64,000 nucleotides of DNA from Anabaena sphaerica FACHB-251 (GCF_014696825.1 NZ_JACJQU010000003.1:124001-188000); one strand, 5' to 3'; positions 37,463 to 48,580 are shown, counted from the first letter of the stretch. The notes: generated from the sequence alone by a model not told the origin. Numbers and translations: made by a program.

Positions 37463-38632
37463 GCCAGCAAGCCCTTATAGTTTCTTGTAATTACCATCTT
37501 GCAGAACCTTGCACACAATCCGGTTAAATTGCATGAAATTTTGCTGCGATACTGTGCGGTTAAGAGTGGATAGACCGATGAATTAATAAGGTGAATTTAT
37601 ATATTTTATCTACCTAATTCTGTATCTACCAACTACGCTAAACGAACAGCATGGATTTACATTTACATCATTCAATCACACACAATAAACTGATTAATGC
37701 TCAATTTCAACCCCTATGCAACAAATCTGTATAGATAAATTTGGTAGCAGGTTAACAGATTCAAAATTCATCAATAGAGCTTATTATCATTTGTTACTTA
37801 CTCGCATAAAATCAGCAGATTACTTGTTCTAAATACTCTTGTTATCATTCCTTGGATATAGTTACTCGTTATTAACTTTACACAAAATCTCAGATTATAG
37901 ACTTATTAGAGAATCTAGAAATCTTGTTATTGATCGAGAGCATGATTTTTTTCCAGATTTGATGAATGTAGGCAGTTGACAGAAAAATATACATTGGGAT
38001 AGATGCAAAAATTGCCAATTTGTAAAAATTACTGTCATCAATAACAAGTTGAATCTAACTCTTTGTTCTTACCTCCCTTAATTTATATATCTTAGCCTCA
38101 AAAAAATATAAAAATATCCAAATCGCTTTCATCGTTAACTACTGCACAAAAAGTAATGCCCAGATCCTCGATTTCTTTGAGGATTTGGGTATCTATCTCC
38201 TGAATAAAGGATATGCAATTTATATGCAACTTTTGTAATTACGTGAAAAATATCAGCTAATTATTGATAGTAATTGGATAAGCAAATATCTCACCGTTCT
38301 GCCTCAAGAAAGCTTAGATTTCACACAACTTAATTAAGTTGCATCTAAGTTGCATAGGAGTTGCAAAAGATTTGACACCAGTTTAAGATAAACATAAATG
38401 AGCGGCAATCTCATGAAGTTACAGGGGAAGGGATTAAGTTTTCTCCATGAAGCTATCCCAGCTTGAGCCGCCGAGCAAAGCATTTTACTAAATTTAATTG
38501 AGCCATCAATAATTTATTTACACAGAGAAGATTGTTATCTCTAGTTATTTAATTTTAATTGACTTGATTCACAGGGATAACAACTTCATTAGCCGTTTGA
38601 CATTGCACGAGCAAAATAGTGAAGATATCGTC
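37463..38632. other. Long AT-rich gap before the polyketide operon
   Basis: No open frame, RNA gene or relic is recognised in about 1.1 kb. It holds several GTTGCAT/ATGCAAC elements: 37716, 38213, 38224 and the phased triplet at 38338-38366. This looks like a long regulatory leader for the synthase gene. Confidence 0.6.
38338..38366. promoter_or_regulatory. Three phased GTTGCA(T/A) direct repeats upstream of the PKS operon
   Basis: GTTGCAT at 38338 and 38349 and GTTGCAA at 38360 are spaced exactly 11 bp, one helical turn, about 270 bp before the synthase start. Inverse copies (ATGCAAT, ATGCAAC) lie at 38213 and 38224. The pattern is that of an activator-binding iteron array. Confidence 0.5.
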
Positions 38633-41600
38633 ATGGCTGTTGCCAAATTTGAAGCTGCGTTAGCACAATTGCAAGATGAAGTGAGCAACTGTGAAAAGGC
38701 TCTGCTCAAACTTATCAATGTGAAAAAAAATATGCCAGAGAACACAAATTTAATTAGTAAAATTAATACCCAATTGCAGCAAACTAATGTTGCAATTATT
38801 GGCATGGCTTCTATATTTCCCCAATCAAAAAATTTACAGGAATATTGGGAAAAAATTGTTCAGAAAGTAGATTGTATTACTGAGGTTCCCCCTTCACGTT
38901 GGAGTATAGAGGATTACTATGATCGTGACCCCAAAGCACCGGATAAAACTTACTGCAAACGGGGCGGATTCATCCCAGATATAGATTTTAATCCGATGGA
39001 ATTTGGTTTACCTCCGAATATTTTAGAGGTGACAGATGTTTCCCAGTTATTGGGTTTAGTAGTTGCGAAAGCGGCGATGGAAGATGCTGGTTATACCGAA
39101 TCTCGACAGTTTAACAGGGAAAAAACTGGGGTAATATTAGGTGTAGCAATTGGTAGACAACTAGCAGTACCATTAGGTGCAAGGTTGCAATATCCAGTTT
39201 GGGAAAAAGTTCTGAAAAACAGCGGTTTATCAGATGAAGACACCCAGAAAGTGATTGAAAAACTCAAAAGTGCATACGTGCAGTGGGAAGAAAACGCCTT
39301 CCCTGGAATGTTAGCTAATGTGATTTCTGGACGTATTGCCAACCGGCTCGATTTGGGAGGGATGAATTGCGTAGTTGATGCAGCTTGTGCCAGTTCCTTG
39401 GGTGCATTGAAAATGGCAATTAGCGAATTAGTTGAACATCGTGCCGACATGATGATAACTGGCGGAGTTGACACTGATAATTCGATTTTCGCCTATATGT
39501 GTTTCAGTAAAACTCCTGCGGTTTCTCCTGGTGAGAAAGTTAAACCTTTCGATGCAGATTCTGATGGCATGATGTTAGGTGAAGGCGTGGGGATGGTGGT
39601 ACTCAAGCGCCTAGAAGATGCAGTCAGAGATGGCGATCGCATCTATGCAGTCATTAAAGGTATCGGTAGTTCCAGCGATGGCAAGTATAAAAGCATTTAC
39701 GCCCCCCGTTCCGAAGGACAAGTTAAAGCCCTACGTCGTGCTTATGAAAATGCCGGATTTTCACCAGAAACTGTGGGTTTAATTGAAGCACATGGCACAG
39801 GAACAATGGTAGGAGATCCCACAGAATTCACTTCTATCAAAGAGGTATTTAGTGAAAACAATTCCAAACAACAATACATTGCTTTGGGAACAGTTAAATC
39901 ACAAATTGGACACACCAAAGCCGCCGCAGGTGCAGCAAGTTTAATCAAAACAGCTTTGGCATTGCATCACAAAGTATTACCACCCACAATTAACGTTACT
40001 AAACCACATCCAAAACTGAATATTGAGAATTCCCCATTTTATTTAAATACAGAAACTAGACCTTGGATTAGTAACCAGCCTAGACGCGCCGGGGTAAGTG
40101 CATTTGGTTTTGGAGGCACAAATTATCATGTTGTTTTGGAGGAATATGAACATGAACATGATCACTCGTATCGTTTACACAATTCTGCAAAATCAATCCT
40201 ATTATCTGCACCCACAACTCAAGAATTATTATCTCGCTGTGAAGATATCCAGCGACAATTGCAATCAGAAGATCAAGAACGGCATTATCAACAACTAATT
40301 GCAGAGTGTGAAAAAGTAGAAATTCCCGTCAACCATGCCAGAGTTGGATTTGTAGCAGCATCTTTAACACAAGCGGTAGAATTTTTGCAAGTCATTATTG
40401 ACTTAATCAAAAATAAACCAACATCCGCATCTTGGGAACATCCCAAAGGAATTTATTACCGCCAAAAAGGGATAGAAACTACAGGAAAAATAGTAGCATT
40501 ATTTTCCGGGCAAGGTTCGCAATATTTGGAAATGGCGCGGGAATTGGTAGTTAACTTTCCTAGCTTGCGTCAAACCTATACTCACATAGATACTTTGTTC
40601 TGTAAAGATGGGTTAAACTCTGTATCTGAAGTAGTGTTTCCGCCCCCAGTTTTTGATGCAGAACACAAACAAAAGCAGCTAGAAACACTGCAAAAAACAG
40701 AATATGCACAACCTGCAATTGGCGCATTTAGTGCAGGGTTGTACAAGATATTACAACAAGCTGGGTTTAAAGCTGATTTTGTTGCCGGTCATAGTTTTGG
40801 AGAACTGACAGCTTTATGGGCTGCGGGTGTTTTAAGTGAAGAAGATTATTTCTTTTTGGTCAAAGCTAGGGGACAAGCAATGGCCACACCCACAGAAATT
40901 GATGCTGGGGGAATGTTAGCAGTTAAAGGTGATGTTCGTCAAGTATCGGAATTAATTAAAGATTTTCCTCAAATTGCTGTTGCTAATTGGAATTCTCAGC
41001 ATCAGGTAGTATTAGCTGGCAAGAAAGCAGAAATTACCAAAGTGCAAGATGTTTTGCAAGAAAAGGGATTTTCTACATTTTTATTAGGAGTTTCCGCAGC
41101 TTTTCATACACCATTAGTAGCCCATGCACAAAAACCTTTTGCCCAAGCAATTGAAAAGGTAACTTTTAATCAGGCGCAGATTCCCGTTTATACCAATGTC
41201 ACAGGGGAATTGTACCCCCATGAACCCGGAGAAATTCAAAAAATTCTCAAGCAACATTTGTTAAATCAGGTGCTGTTTCAACAGGAAATTGAGAACATAT
41301 ATGGGGCTGGTGGTTATTGCTTTATTGAGTTTGGTCCTAAAAACGTTCTCACTAACTTAGTGAAAGAGATTTTGGGTGAAAAACCGCATATAGCTGTAGC
41401 TTTAAATGGGAATTATCGCAAAGATAGCGATTTGGTATTACGAGAAGCAGTAATACAGTTGCGGGTTGCTGGTGTACCTTTGCAAAATCTAGACCCCTAC
41501 CAAATTGTCACTAAAATACCCGAAGTTGATAAAAAGAAGGTTTTGAATGTGCGTTTGAATTGTAGCAATATCACCGACAAATCACAAAAAGCATTTGCAC

Positions 41601-44600
41601 AAGCCTTAGAAAATGGTCACATCGTCGGGGCTACTTCTCCCCAACCTCCGCAACTGGAAGTAGTTAAAGAACACCAACCAGAACCACAACCAGCTTTTGC
41701 AAGTGCAAAAGTTTCCCTTACCGCAAACCAGGAGATGTTAGCAGAAGAATGCAGTCATGGTAAGGCAGTGAATAATCACAATAATGGCAAATTAGAAGAA
41801 GTAGAAAAAGTAGAAATTCAACTTCCCCATTACGACAGAGTTATTGACAGCTTAGAACAATCTTTAGCCGAATTTACTCGTCAACAAAGTGATATTACAC
41901 ACGTTCATGAACAATCTCTGCGAAATCAAACAGAGTACACAAAGACATTTTATGAATTAATGCAGCACCAGTATTCGTTGTTGGCAAATGGCGAAGTAAA
42001 TGAATATCAAGCGCAAACACAACAACTAGCAATTTCTAGTTCTGAACGTAGCATGATGCGGCTTCATGACCATCAAGCTGAAACTATTCGCATTCATGAA
42101 AAATATCTCAACTACCAACAAGACTACGCCAATAATTACTTTCAATTACTGCAACAACATTATGATTTTTTGCAGTTTTCTGATGATAGAAATCAAACGC
42201 AACCCCCTTCTAAACCTCTTCCTCAGCACCTGCTGCCGGGAAATGAAAACAAAGAAGAATTTGTAACCAGTGTTAACGGGAATGGGGCTAATATTTACCC
42301 TTCCATACAAGAGAAGAAGTTAGAAGAAAATCCAAATACTATCACTGCCATTCCCACAACTCCAATTAATATTGATACCTCCGCCCTTAGCCAAACTCTA
42401 CTCAATATTGTCAGTGATAAAACAGGTTATCCAGTAGAAATGTTAGACCTGTCAATGGATATTGAGGCAGATTTGGGAATTGACTCGATCAAACGGGTAG
42501 AAATTTTAGGAGGACTACTAGAACTTTACCCCGACTTACCCAAACCGAACCCAGAAGAATTAGGACAATTGCGGACACTGGGACAAATTGCCGAGTATAT
42601 AAAAACTCTAGTTCTAGAGTTGCTAAATCAAAAAGTAGAGACTCCAGAAACAAAAATTGTCACCGCACAAATGTTAGTGGAAGTTCCTCACGAAACTGTT
42701 GAACATGAACCACAATTTCTGGAACCTCAAACCCATGTTAGTGATACAAAAGCTGACACAGCAATTTTCATTCCCTCCAGCGAAGATGGGTTAGACAAAT
42801 CTACTGGAAATGAAATCACACAGGTAGTAGAAACAGAAAAACCAATAACAATTACCGCAGATTTGAGTAACATTCTTCTCACCATTGTTAGTGATAAAAC
42901 TGGTTATCCAACAGAGATGTTAGAACTATCAATGGATATTGAAGCAGATTTGGGAATTGATTCTATCAAACGGGTAGAAATTTTAGGAGGACTGCTAGAA
43001 CTTTACCCTGACTTACCCAAACCGAACCCAGAAGAATTAGGACAATTGCGTACACTGGGACAAATTGCCGAGTATATGCAAAATCAGGCTGAGGGTGTAA
43101 CTAAGTTGCTGACGCAAGAAAAGCCGAATGTTAAAGAACAGCAATTTCATCACAATATTCTTCGTAGTCCGGCAAAATTAAAACAACTGCCCCCACCTGA
43201 TATTTTAGATTTCACCATTCCTGAAAATCACATTATTTTAATCACTGATGATGGGTTAAAAACTACCCAGAAATTAGTTAACACTTTAACAGGCAGAGGT
43301 TGCAAAACTGTAGTTTTAAGTTTCCCTTCTGTGCAATCAAATCTACCTGTAGAAATTAATCGGGTAAGATTAAATGATTGGAGTGAAGAGAGTTTACAAC
43401 AACAGTTAACCGATATTGCTGATAATTTTGGTTCTGTAGCTACTTTCATTCATCTACATCCTGTATTCAGTGGTAGTTCTGAAACAGACAAAGCTATTCT
43501 TCGTCATGTCTTTTTAATTGCCAAACATCTCAAAGAACCACTCAATCACGCAGCAACAAAAGGACGTAGTTGTTTCTTAAGTGTTGCCCGATTAGATGGG
43601 GAATTTGCACTCGGAAAGACAAATAATTTTAGTCCTATTAGTGGGGGACTCTTTGGACTGACCAAAAGTTTAAATCAAGAATGGGAATCTGTATTTTGTC
43701 GTTCCCTTGATATAAGTCCAGATTTAGATGCAGAAACATCGGTAAAATACATCCTTGCTGAACTTCAAGACCCCAATTTATTAGTTACAGAAGTAGGATA
43801 TAGCAACAAAGGCAGATTTACTTTAGTTGCAGAACCTTTGATTCCCACCTTAATCAGGGGCGAACAAGCCACTAACATTGATACCAATGCAGTATTTTTA
43901 GTCAGTGGTGGTGCAAAAGGAATAACTTCCCAATGTGTGATTAAATTAGCCCAAGAATATCAATGTAAATTCATTCTTTTAGGTCGTTCTAGTACAGAAC
44001 CAGAACCTGTATGGGCTGAAGGTTATGAAAATGAAGCTGAATTGAAACAGCAAATTATGGAGGATTTTCTAGCTAAAGGAGAAAAACCAACCCCCATAAT
44101 GGTACAGAAAAAATATCAGATGATTTCCTCTCAGCGAGAAATTCAAAATACATTGAAAGCAATTGAGAAAGCAGGAGGAAAAGCTGAATATCTGAGTGTA
44201 GATGTGACAGATAGCGTTTTATTAGCAGAAAAACTTACACCTGTAATTGAACGTTTAGGGGCGATCACTGGAATTATTCACGGTGCTGGTAACTTGGCTG
44301 ATAAACGGATTGAGAAAAAAACAATTCAGGATTTTGAAACAGTTTATGCTGCCAAAATTCAAGGTTTAGAAAATCTGCTGCACTGTGTACCACCAAGCCA
44401 ACTGCAATATTTAGTATTGTTTTCTTCAGTGGTGGGATTTTATGGAAATGTGGGACAATCAGATTATGCGATCGCTAACGAAATCCTCAACAAATCAGCC
44501 CATCTCATCAAACATAACCACCCCCATTGTCATGTTGTTGCTATTAACTGGGGTCCCTGGGATAGTGGTATGGTATCACCAGAATTAAAGAAAGCCTTTG

Positions 44601-45580
44601 CAGAAAGAGGAATTGAAACCATACCCATAGAAATCGGCACACAAATGTTAGTTAATGAACTGGCAAATACCAAGTCAGACACAGAACAAGTAGTAATTGG
44701 TAGCCCATTAATTTATATTCCTCCTACCTTACCCAGTGACTTAAAAACCTATCACATCAAACGCCAATTAACATTAGAATCCAATCCATTTTTACACGAT
44801 CATGTAATAGCAGGTCGTCCCGTTCTTCCCGCTACTTGTGGACTCTTATGGATGACCAACGCTTGCGAACAACTATATCCCGGTTTTAAAGCCTGTAATT
44901 GTCCCAACTTCAAAGTCTTGAAAGGAATCGTTTTTGATGAAACTTTAGCAAGTGAATATATTCTAGAAATCCAAGAACTTGCTAAAATTGAAAACAAAGA
45001 AATACAATTTGCTGCTAAAATTAGCAGTATCAATCCCGAAGGTAAAATCAGATATCATTTCAGTACAAATCTGATTTTGAAACGTGAACTTCCCTCTATT
45101 CCTAACTATGAATTGCTGAACTTAAATCAGGATGAGCAATTCCTCCCTACAAATCAATTACTTTATCAAACTGGGGGAGGTAGCTTATTTCACGGAACTA
45201 TCTTTCAAGGGGTAAAATCAGTCTTAAACGCCAGTCCTGGTAAACTCACCATCGAATGTAACTTACCACAACCTACAGCACAGCAACAGGGACAATTTCC
45301 AGTTCAGACATTCAACCCCTATATAGCAGATGTGCAGATTCATTCCCTCTGGATTTGGACACAGCACTTTCATCAAATAGGTTGCTTACCCTCAGAAATT
45401 CAAAACTTTGAACAATTTACACCTGTTCCTTTTGGTGAAACATTTTATATTACTTGTGAAGTCAAATCCAAGACAGAATCAACTGTAGTTGCTGATGTCA
45501 TCACCCACAATAAACAAGGACAAATTTATAACCGCATGATTGGCGCGAAAGGAACTATTTTACCCAAGCAAATAGGATAG
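38633..45580 (+). CDS. PUFA/heterocyst-glycolipid-type polyketide synthase KS-AT-ACP-ACP-KR-DH (HglE/PfaA-like)
   Basis: The start is uncertain. ATG 38633 (MAVAKFEAALAQLQ) is chosen; a TTG at 38564 in the same frame would add 23 residues. The protein of about 2315 residues has a KS with the nucleophile in DAACASSLG (about 250) and both His (EAHGTGT, KSQIGHTKAAAG). An AT with GHSFGE (about 719) and a long coiled linker with HEQSLRNQ-type repeats follow. Two nearly identical ACPs come next (DLGIDSIKR, about 1283 and 1442). A KR has SGGAKGI (about 1758) and the YAIAN active site. A C-terminal hot-dog DH has HDHVIAGRPVLP (about 2055). This is the iterative PfaA/HglE architecture that builds long hydroxylated or unsaturated acyl chains. 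Chain length and product are unknown. Confidence 0.93.
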   Translation: MAVAKFEAALAQLQDEVSNCEKALLKLINVKKNMPENTNLISKINTQLQQTNVAIIGMASIFPQSKNLQEYWEKIVQKVDCITEVPPSRWSIEDYYDRDPKAPDKTYCKRGGFIPDIDFNPMEFGLPPNILEVTDVSQLLGLVVAKAAMEDAGYTESRQFNREKTGVILGVAIGRQLAVPLGARLQYPVWEKVLKNSGLSDEDTQKVIEKLKSAYVQWEENAFPGMLANVISGRIANRLDLGGMNCVVDAACASSLGALKMAISELVEHRADMMITGGVDTDNSIFAYMCFSKTPAVSPGEKVKPFDADSDGMMLGEGVGMVVLKRLEDAVRDGDRIYAVIKGIGSSSDGKYKSIYAPRSEGQVKALRRAYENAGFSPETVGLIEAHGTGTMVGDPTEFTSIKEVFSENNSKQQYIALGTVKSQIGHTKAAAGAASLIKTALALHHKVLPPTINVTKPHPKLNIENSPFYLNTETRPWISNQPRRAGVSAFGFGGTNYHVVLEEYEHEHDHSYRLHNSAKSILLSAPTTQELLSRCEDIQRQLQSEDQERHYQQLIAECEKVEIPVNHARVGFVAASLTQAVEFLQVIIDLIKNKPTSASWEHPKGIYYRQKGIETTGKIVALFSGQGSQYLEMARELVVNFPSLRQTYTHIDTLFCKDGLNSVSEVVFPPPVFDAEHKQKQLETLQKTEYAQPAIGAFSAGLYKILQQAGFKADFVAGHSFGELTALWAAGVLSEEDYFFLVKARGQAMATPTEIDAGGMLAVKGDVRQVSELIKDFPQIAVANWNSQHQVVLAGKKAEITKVQDVLQEKGFSTFLLGVSAAFHTPLVAHAQKPFAQAIEKVTFNQAQIPVYTNVTGELYPHEPGEIQKILKQHLLNQVLFQQEIENIYGAGGYCFIEFGPKNVLTNLVKEILGEKPHIAVALNGNYRKDSDLVLREAVIQLRVAGVPLQNLDPYQIVTKIPEVDKKKVLNVRLNCSNITDKSQKAFAQALENGHIVGATSPQPPQLEVVKEHQPEPQPAFASAKVSLTANQEMLAEECSHGKAVNNHNNGKLEEVEKVEIQLPHYDRVIDSLEQSLAEFTRQQSDITHVHEQSLRNQTEYTKTFYELMQHQYSLLANGEVNEYQAQTQQLAISSSERSMMRLHDHQAETIRIHEKYLNYQQDYANNYFQLLQQHYDFLQFSDDRNQTQPPSKPLPQHLLPGNENKEEFVTSVNGNGANIYPSIQEKKLEENPNTITAIPTTPINIDTSALSQTLLNIVSDKTGYPVEMLDLSMDIEADLGIDSIKRVEILGGLLELYPDLPKPNPEELGQLRTLGQIAEYIKTLVLELLNQKVETPETKIVTAQMLVEVPHETVEHEPQFLEPQTHVSDTKADTAIFIPSSEDGLDKSTGNEITQVVETEKPITITADLSNILLTIVSDKTGYPTEMLELSMDIEADLGIDSIKRVEILGGLLELYPDLPKPNPEELGQLRTLGQIAEYMQNQAEGVTKLLTQEKPNVKEQQFHHNILRSPAKLKQLPPPDILDFTIPENHIILITDDGLKTTQKLVNTLTGRGCKTVVLSFPSVQSNLPVEINRVRLNDWSEESLQQQLTDIADNFGSVATFIHLHPVFSGSSETDKAILRHVFLIAKHLKEPLNHAATKGRSCFLSVARLDGEFALGKTNNFSPISGGLFGLTKSLNQEWESVFCRSLDISPDLDAETSVKYILAELQDPNLLVTEVGYSNKGRFTLVAEPLIPTLIRGEQATNIDTNAVFLVSGGAKGITSQCVIKLAQEYQCKFILLGRSSTEPEPVWAEGYENEAELKQQIMEDFLAKGEKPTPIMVQKKYQMISSQREIQNTLKAIEKAGGKAEYLSVDVTDSVLLAEKLTPVIERLGAITGIIHGAGNLADKRIEKKTIQDFETVYAAKIQGLENLLHCVPPSQLQYLVLFSSVVGFYGNVGQSDYAIANEILNKSAHLIKHNHPHCHVVAINWGPWDSGMVSPELKKAFAERGIETIPIEIGTQMLVNELANTKSDTEQVVIGSPLIYIPPTLPSDLKTYHIKRQLTLESNPFLHDHVIAGRPVLPATCGLLWMTNACEQLYPGFKACNCPNFKVLKGIVFDETLASEYILEIQELAKIENKEIQFAAKISSINPEGKIRYHFSTNLILKRELPSIPNYELLNLNQDEQFLPTNQLLYQTGGGSLFHGTIFQGVKSVLNASPGKLTIECNLPQPTAQQQGQFPVQTFNPYIADVQIHSLWIWTQHFHQIGCLPSEIQNFEQFTPVPFGETFYITCEVKSKTESTVVADVITHNKQGQIYNRMIGAKGTILPKQIG

Positions 45581-45711
45581 ATACCTCACGCAGAGATGCA
45601 GACAGCTAATGTATATTTCCCCCTTCTAACTCTCTGCAAGGTTCACATAAAAATATCACTCTCTGCCTCTGCGTGATATATTCCTTAATTCCCAAAAACT
45701 GGAGAATAATC

Positions 45712-48516
45712 ATGAAAGAACTTGTAGCAAATAAACTTCCTAAAATGGCAATTATAGGCATGGATTGCCTTGTTAGTGGTTCTCAAGAATTAGATAGTTT
45801 TGAACGCAGTATTTACCAAGGGAAACAGGATTTTACACCTCTTACCTATGGAGAAACACCATCATTACCAATTCCATTAGCAGAAATTCAACAATTATCA
45901 CCGCAACAACAATTAATGTTAAAAGTGGCTGATAAGACTCTCAAAAATGCCAACTTGCGACCAGAAACCAAAATTGCAGTTATCATCGTGAGTAAATCCC
46001 AAACTCACCACCAAAATAAATTAGCAAGTTATATTTCGCGGCTTTGGGATGCAACTAGTCCAGCTTTTGCTGAAGAAAATTCAATTTTTTTAGGATTAAA
46101 TTTAGCACAAAAGCTATTAACCAATAAGCAAGTAGATGCTGTTTTATTAGCAGCAATGGATTTTGCTAAAGAGGAAAATTTTTGTACAGATGTACATACC
46201 CTCAGTTATGACCAAAACGCTCATGAAACTTTAGCAGGAGAAGGTGCAGCGGCTGTAGTATTGCAACTTCAAGATACAGCCAGACAAGAGAATTATTGCA
46301 TATATGCAGTAATTGATGCTTTAAGTGTAGTGCAAAATTCTCCACACCAACCGGAAGCAGTTACCCAAGCTTGTCAAACAGCTTTTTATCTGGCAGATAT
46401 TCAACCTAAAGATATTGGCTATCTGGAAGTTTATGCTAGTGGAATTCCCCAACAAGATGACGCAGAAATTCAAGGTTTAATCACAGCTTATCAAACTGGA
46501 GAAGCAAATTTAAGCTGTGCTTTAGGTAGTGTTAAAGCTAACATTGGACACACTCACACCGCATCAGGAATTATTAGCTTAATTAAAACAGCACTTTGTT
46601 TATATCACCGCTATATTCCCGCAGTTCCCCAGTGGACTGGTGTAAAAACACCAGATGTTTGGCGTGGTAGTCCCTTTTATGTTGCCACAGAATCTAAACC
46701 CTGGTTTTTAGAATCAGGTGCGAATAGAAGAATAGCTGCTATTAATAGCATGGAAGTCGATGGCAGTTATGTACACCTAATTTTATCCGAAGAAATCAGT
46801 CAAATAGAACGCAGCAGCAAATATTTAGAACAAATGCCTTATTATTTATTTGCGATCGCTGCCAAAAATCAATCCTCACTCCTAGACCAAATTATTACAC
46901 TGCAAAAAACTCTTCAAAATTCTCCTTCCCTATCCCAACTTGCCAGCCAAACATTTAGAGAATTTCAAAAACATCAAATTCAAAAACATCAAAATGCAAA
47001 TTACGCCATAGCAATTCTGGCACGGAATCAAGAAGAATTAACACGAGAAATAGACCGCGCAATTCAAGGTGTTAACATAGCCTTTGAGACCGGAAAAGAC
47101 TGGCAAACACCCCTTGGCAGCTATTTTACAGCCAACCCACAGGGAAAAAAAGGTAAAGTTGCTTTCGTTTATCCTGGTTCTTTCACCTCTTATATTGGCA
47201 TAGGTCGCAATCTCTTCCGACTATTTCCCAAAATTTATGATGACCCAGTAATTAACAACGTTTATGAACGAGTTGCTAACATTGAAAAACTCATTTATCC
47301 CCGCAGCATAAATAAACTGACAAAAAGACAACTAGAAGTCATAGAACAGCAATTAATAAATGATCCAATAGCAATGCTGGAATCAGAAGTTGGCTTTGCT
47401 GGACTCATGAGCGCAATTCTCAAAAATTATTTCCAAATCCAGTGTCAATGCGCTTTTGGCTATAGTCTTGGTGAAACCAGCATGATGTTAGCACAAGGTA
47501 TCTGGACAAGCTTTAAAAATACCAGTGATTACTTAAACTCATCTCCTCTATTTAAAACCCAACTATCTGGACCCAAAAATGCAGTTCGTCAAGCTTGGGG
47601 ACTACCTTTAAATGGCGATGATCAAGAATTTTGGAGTAACTACATTCTTATATGTCCAGTCTCCCAAGTTAAAGAAGCCATCAAACATGAAAACCGCGTC
47701 TATATACCTTTAATTAATACACCTGAAGAAGTTGTCATTGCCGGAGAAACACAAGCTTGTCAAAGAGTAATTGAAAAACTAAAATGTGATGCTTTTCCCA
47801 CATCAATAAATCATGTAATTCATTGTCAACCAATGCACTCGGAGTACAATGAACTAGCAAAAATCAACACCTTACCGATTAAAGATATACCAGAATCAAC
47901 TTTTTATTTTGCCGCAAATCACGAACCAATTACACTTGACAGTCAGACTATAGGACACCATATTGCAAAATCTCTCTGTGAACAACTTGATTTTCCTCGT
48001 TTAATTAACCGCGTTTACAATGAAAACTTCAGAATATTTATTGAAGTAGGAGTTGGTAGCAACTGTTCCCGATGGATAAGTTCAACCCTCAAAGAAAAAG
48101 AACATCTGGCTATATCTGTTAATAGAAGAGGAGTAGATGATCATACTTCAATGATTAGAGCATTAGCAAAACTCGTCAGCCATCAAGTTGAATTAGATTT
48201 ATCACCCTTGTATTCTGTTCATGCGGTAAATCTTCAACCACCAATCAAATTAGAAACTAACAGGAATTTCAAAAATCGGCCTTTAATTCCTCTAGAAAAT
48301 GAGCTTGTTCAAGAACCATCTGGAATTTTAAAATCTATTCCCCATCATCCCAGCAATCCCCAGTATCAAAAATTGAGTGATAACAATGCACTCATGACTA
48401 AATCTCACAGTTTTTTATTAAAATCACGCCAAGCATCATTACAACAGATAAATTGCCTAATTCAACAACAAATAGGTGTTTATAAAAAGATGGTTGAACA
48501 AGGAAAGAAAAATTAA
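45712..48516 (+). CDS. PfaB/HglD-like protein: inactive KS (KS0) plus acyltransferase
   Basis: The start is taken at ATG 45712 with GGAG 7 bp upstream; an ATG 39 bp earlier lacks a ribosome site. It is about 934 residues. The N-terminal half has a KS fold (AIIGMDCLVSG, LGSVKANIGHTHTASGIISLI), but the segment that carries the active-site Cys is shortened and no DxACSS is present. It should be a chain-length-factor-like partner. The second half is an AT with the nucleophile motif GYSLGE (about residue 583). The C-terminal 120 residues are Pro/Asn-rich and end in a helix. PfaB and HglD proteins of this form work with PfaA/HglE synthases and help set the product. It is 131 bp downstream of the synthase, the gap holding octamer-type repeats. 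Confidence 0.87.
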   Translation: MKELVANKLPKMAIIGMDCLVSGSQELDSFERSIYQGKQDFTPLTYGETPSLPIPLAEIQQLSPQQQLMLKVADKTLKNANLRPETKIAVIIVSKSQTHHQNKLASYISRLWDATSPAFAEENSIFLGLNLAQKLLTNKQVDAVLLAAMDFAKEENFCTDVHTLSYDQNAHETLAGEGAAAVVLQLQDTARQENYCIYAVIDALSVVQNSPHQPEAVTQACQTAFYLADIQPKDIGYLEVYASGIPQQDDAEIQGLITAYQTGEANLSCALGSVKANIGHTHTASGIISLIKTALCLYHRYIPAVPQWTGVKTPDVWRGSPFYVATESKPWFLESGANRRIAAINSMEVDGSYVHLILSEEISQIERSSKYLEQMPYYLFAIAAKNQSSLLDQIITLQKTLQNSPSLSQLASQTFREFQKHQIQKHQNANYAIAILARNQEELTREIDRAIQGVNIAFETGKDWQTPLGSYFTANPQGKKGKVAFVYPGSFTSYIGIGRNLFRLFPKIYDDPVINNVYERVANIEKLIYPRSINKLTKRQLEVIEQQLINDPIAMLESEVGFAGLMSAILKNYFQIQCQCAFGYSLGETSMMLAQGIWTSFKNTSDYLNSSPLFKTQLSGPKNAVRQAWGLPLNGDDQEFWSNYILICPVSQVKEAIKHENRVYIPLINTPEEVVIAGETQACQRVIEKLKCDAFPTSINHVIHCQPMHSEYNELAKINTLPIKDIPESTFYFAANHEPITLDSQTIGHHIAKSLCEQLDFPRLINRVYNENFRIFIEVGVGSNCSRWISSTLKEKEHLAISVNRRGVDDHTSMIRALAKLVSHQVELDLSPLYSVHAVNLQPPIKLETNRNFKNRPLIPLENELVQEPSGILKSIPHHPSNPQYQKLSDNNALMTKSHSFLLKSRQASLQQINCLIQQQIGVYKKMVEQGKKN

Positions 48517-48532
48517 ATAGCACGTGTTTATA

Positions 48533-48580
48533 GGGTGGGCAGCGTTCGACTGATCGCTCACACCGAAGTCTTGCCCGCCC
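48533..48580. repeat. Intercistronic inverted repeat
   Basis: GGGTGGGCA (48533) pairs with TGCCCGCCC (48572) with one mismatch (G:U in RNA) across a 30-base loop, between the PfaB-like and PfaD-like genes. It is a typical interspersed hairpin. No T-run follows, so transcription may continue. Confidence 0.55.

Noticed and set aside
38633-45580. Direct naming as hglE of heterocyst glycolipid synthesis
   Set aside because: Architecture fits, but the neighbours (acyltransferase, free ACP, TubC-docked protein) differ from what is expected of the glycolipid locus, so only likeness is claimed.
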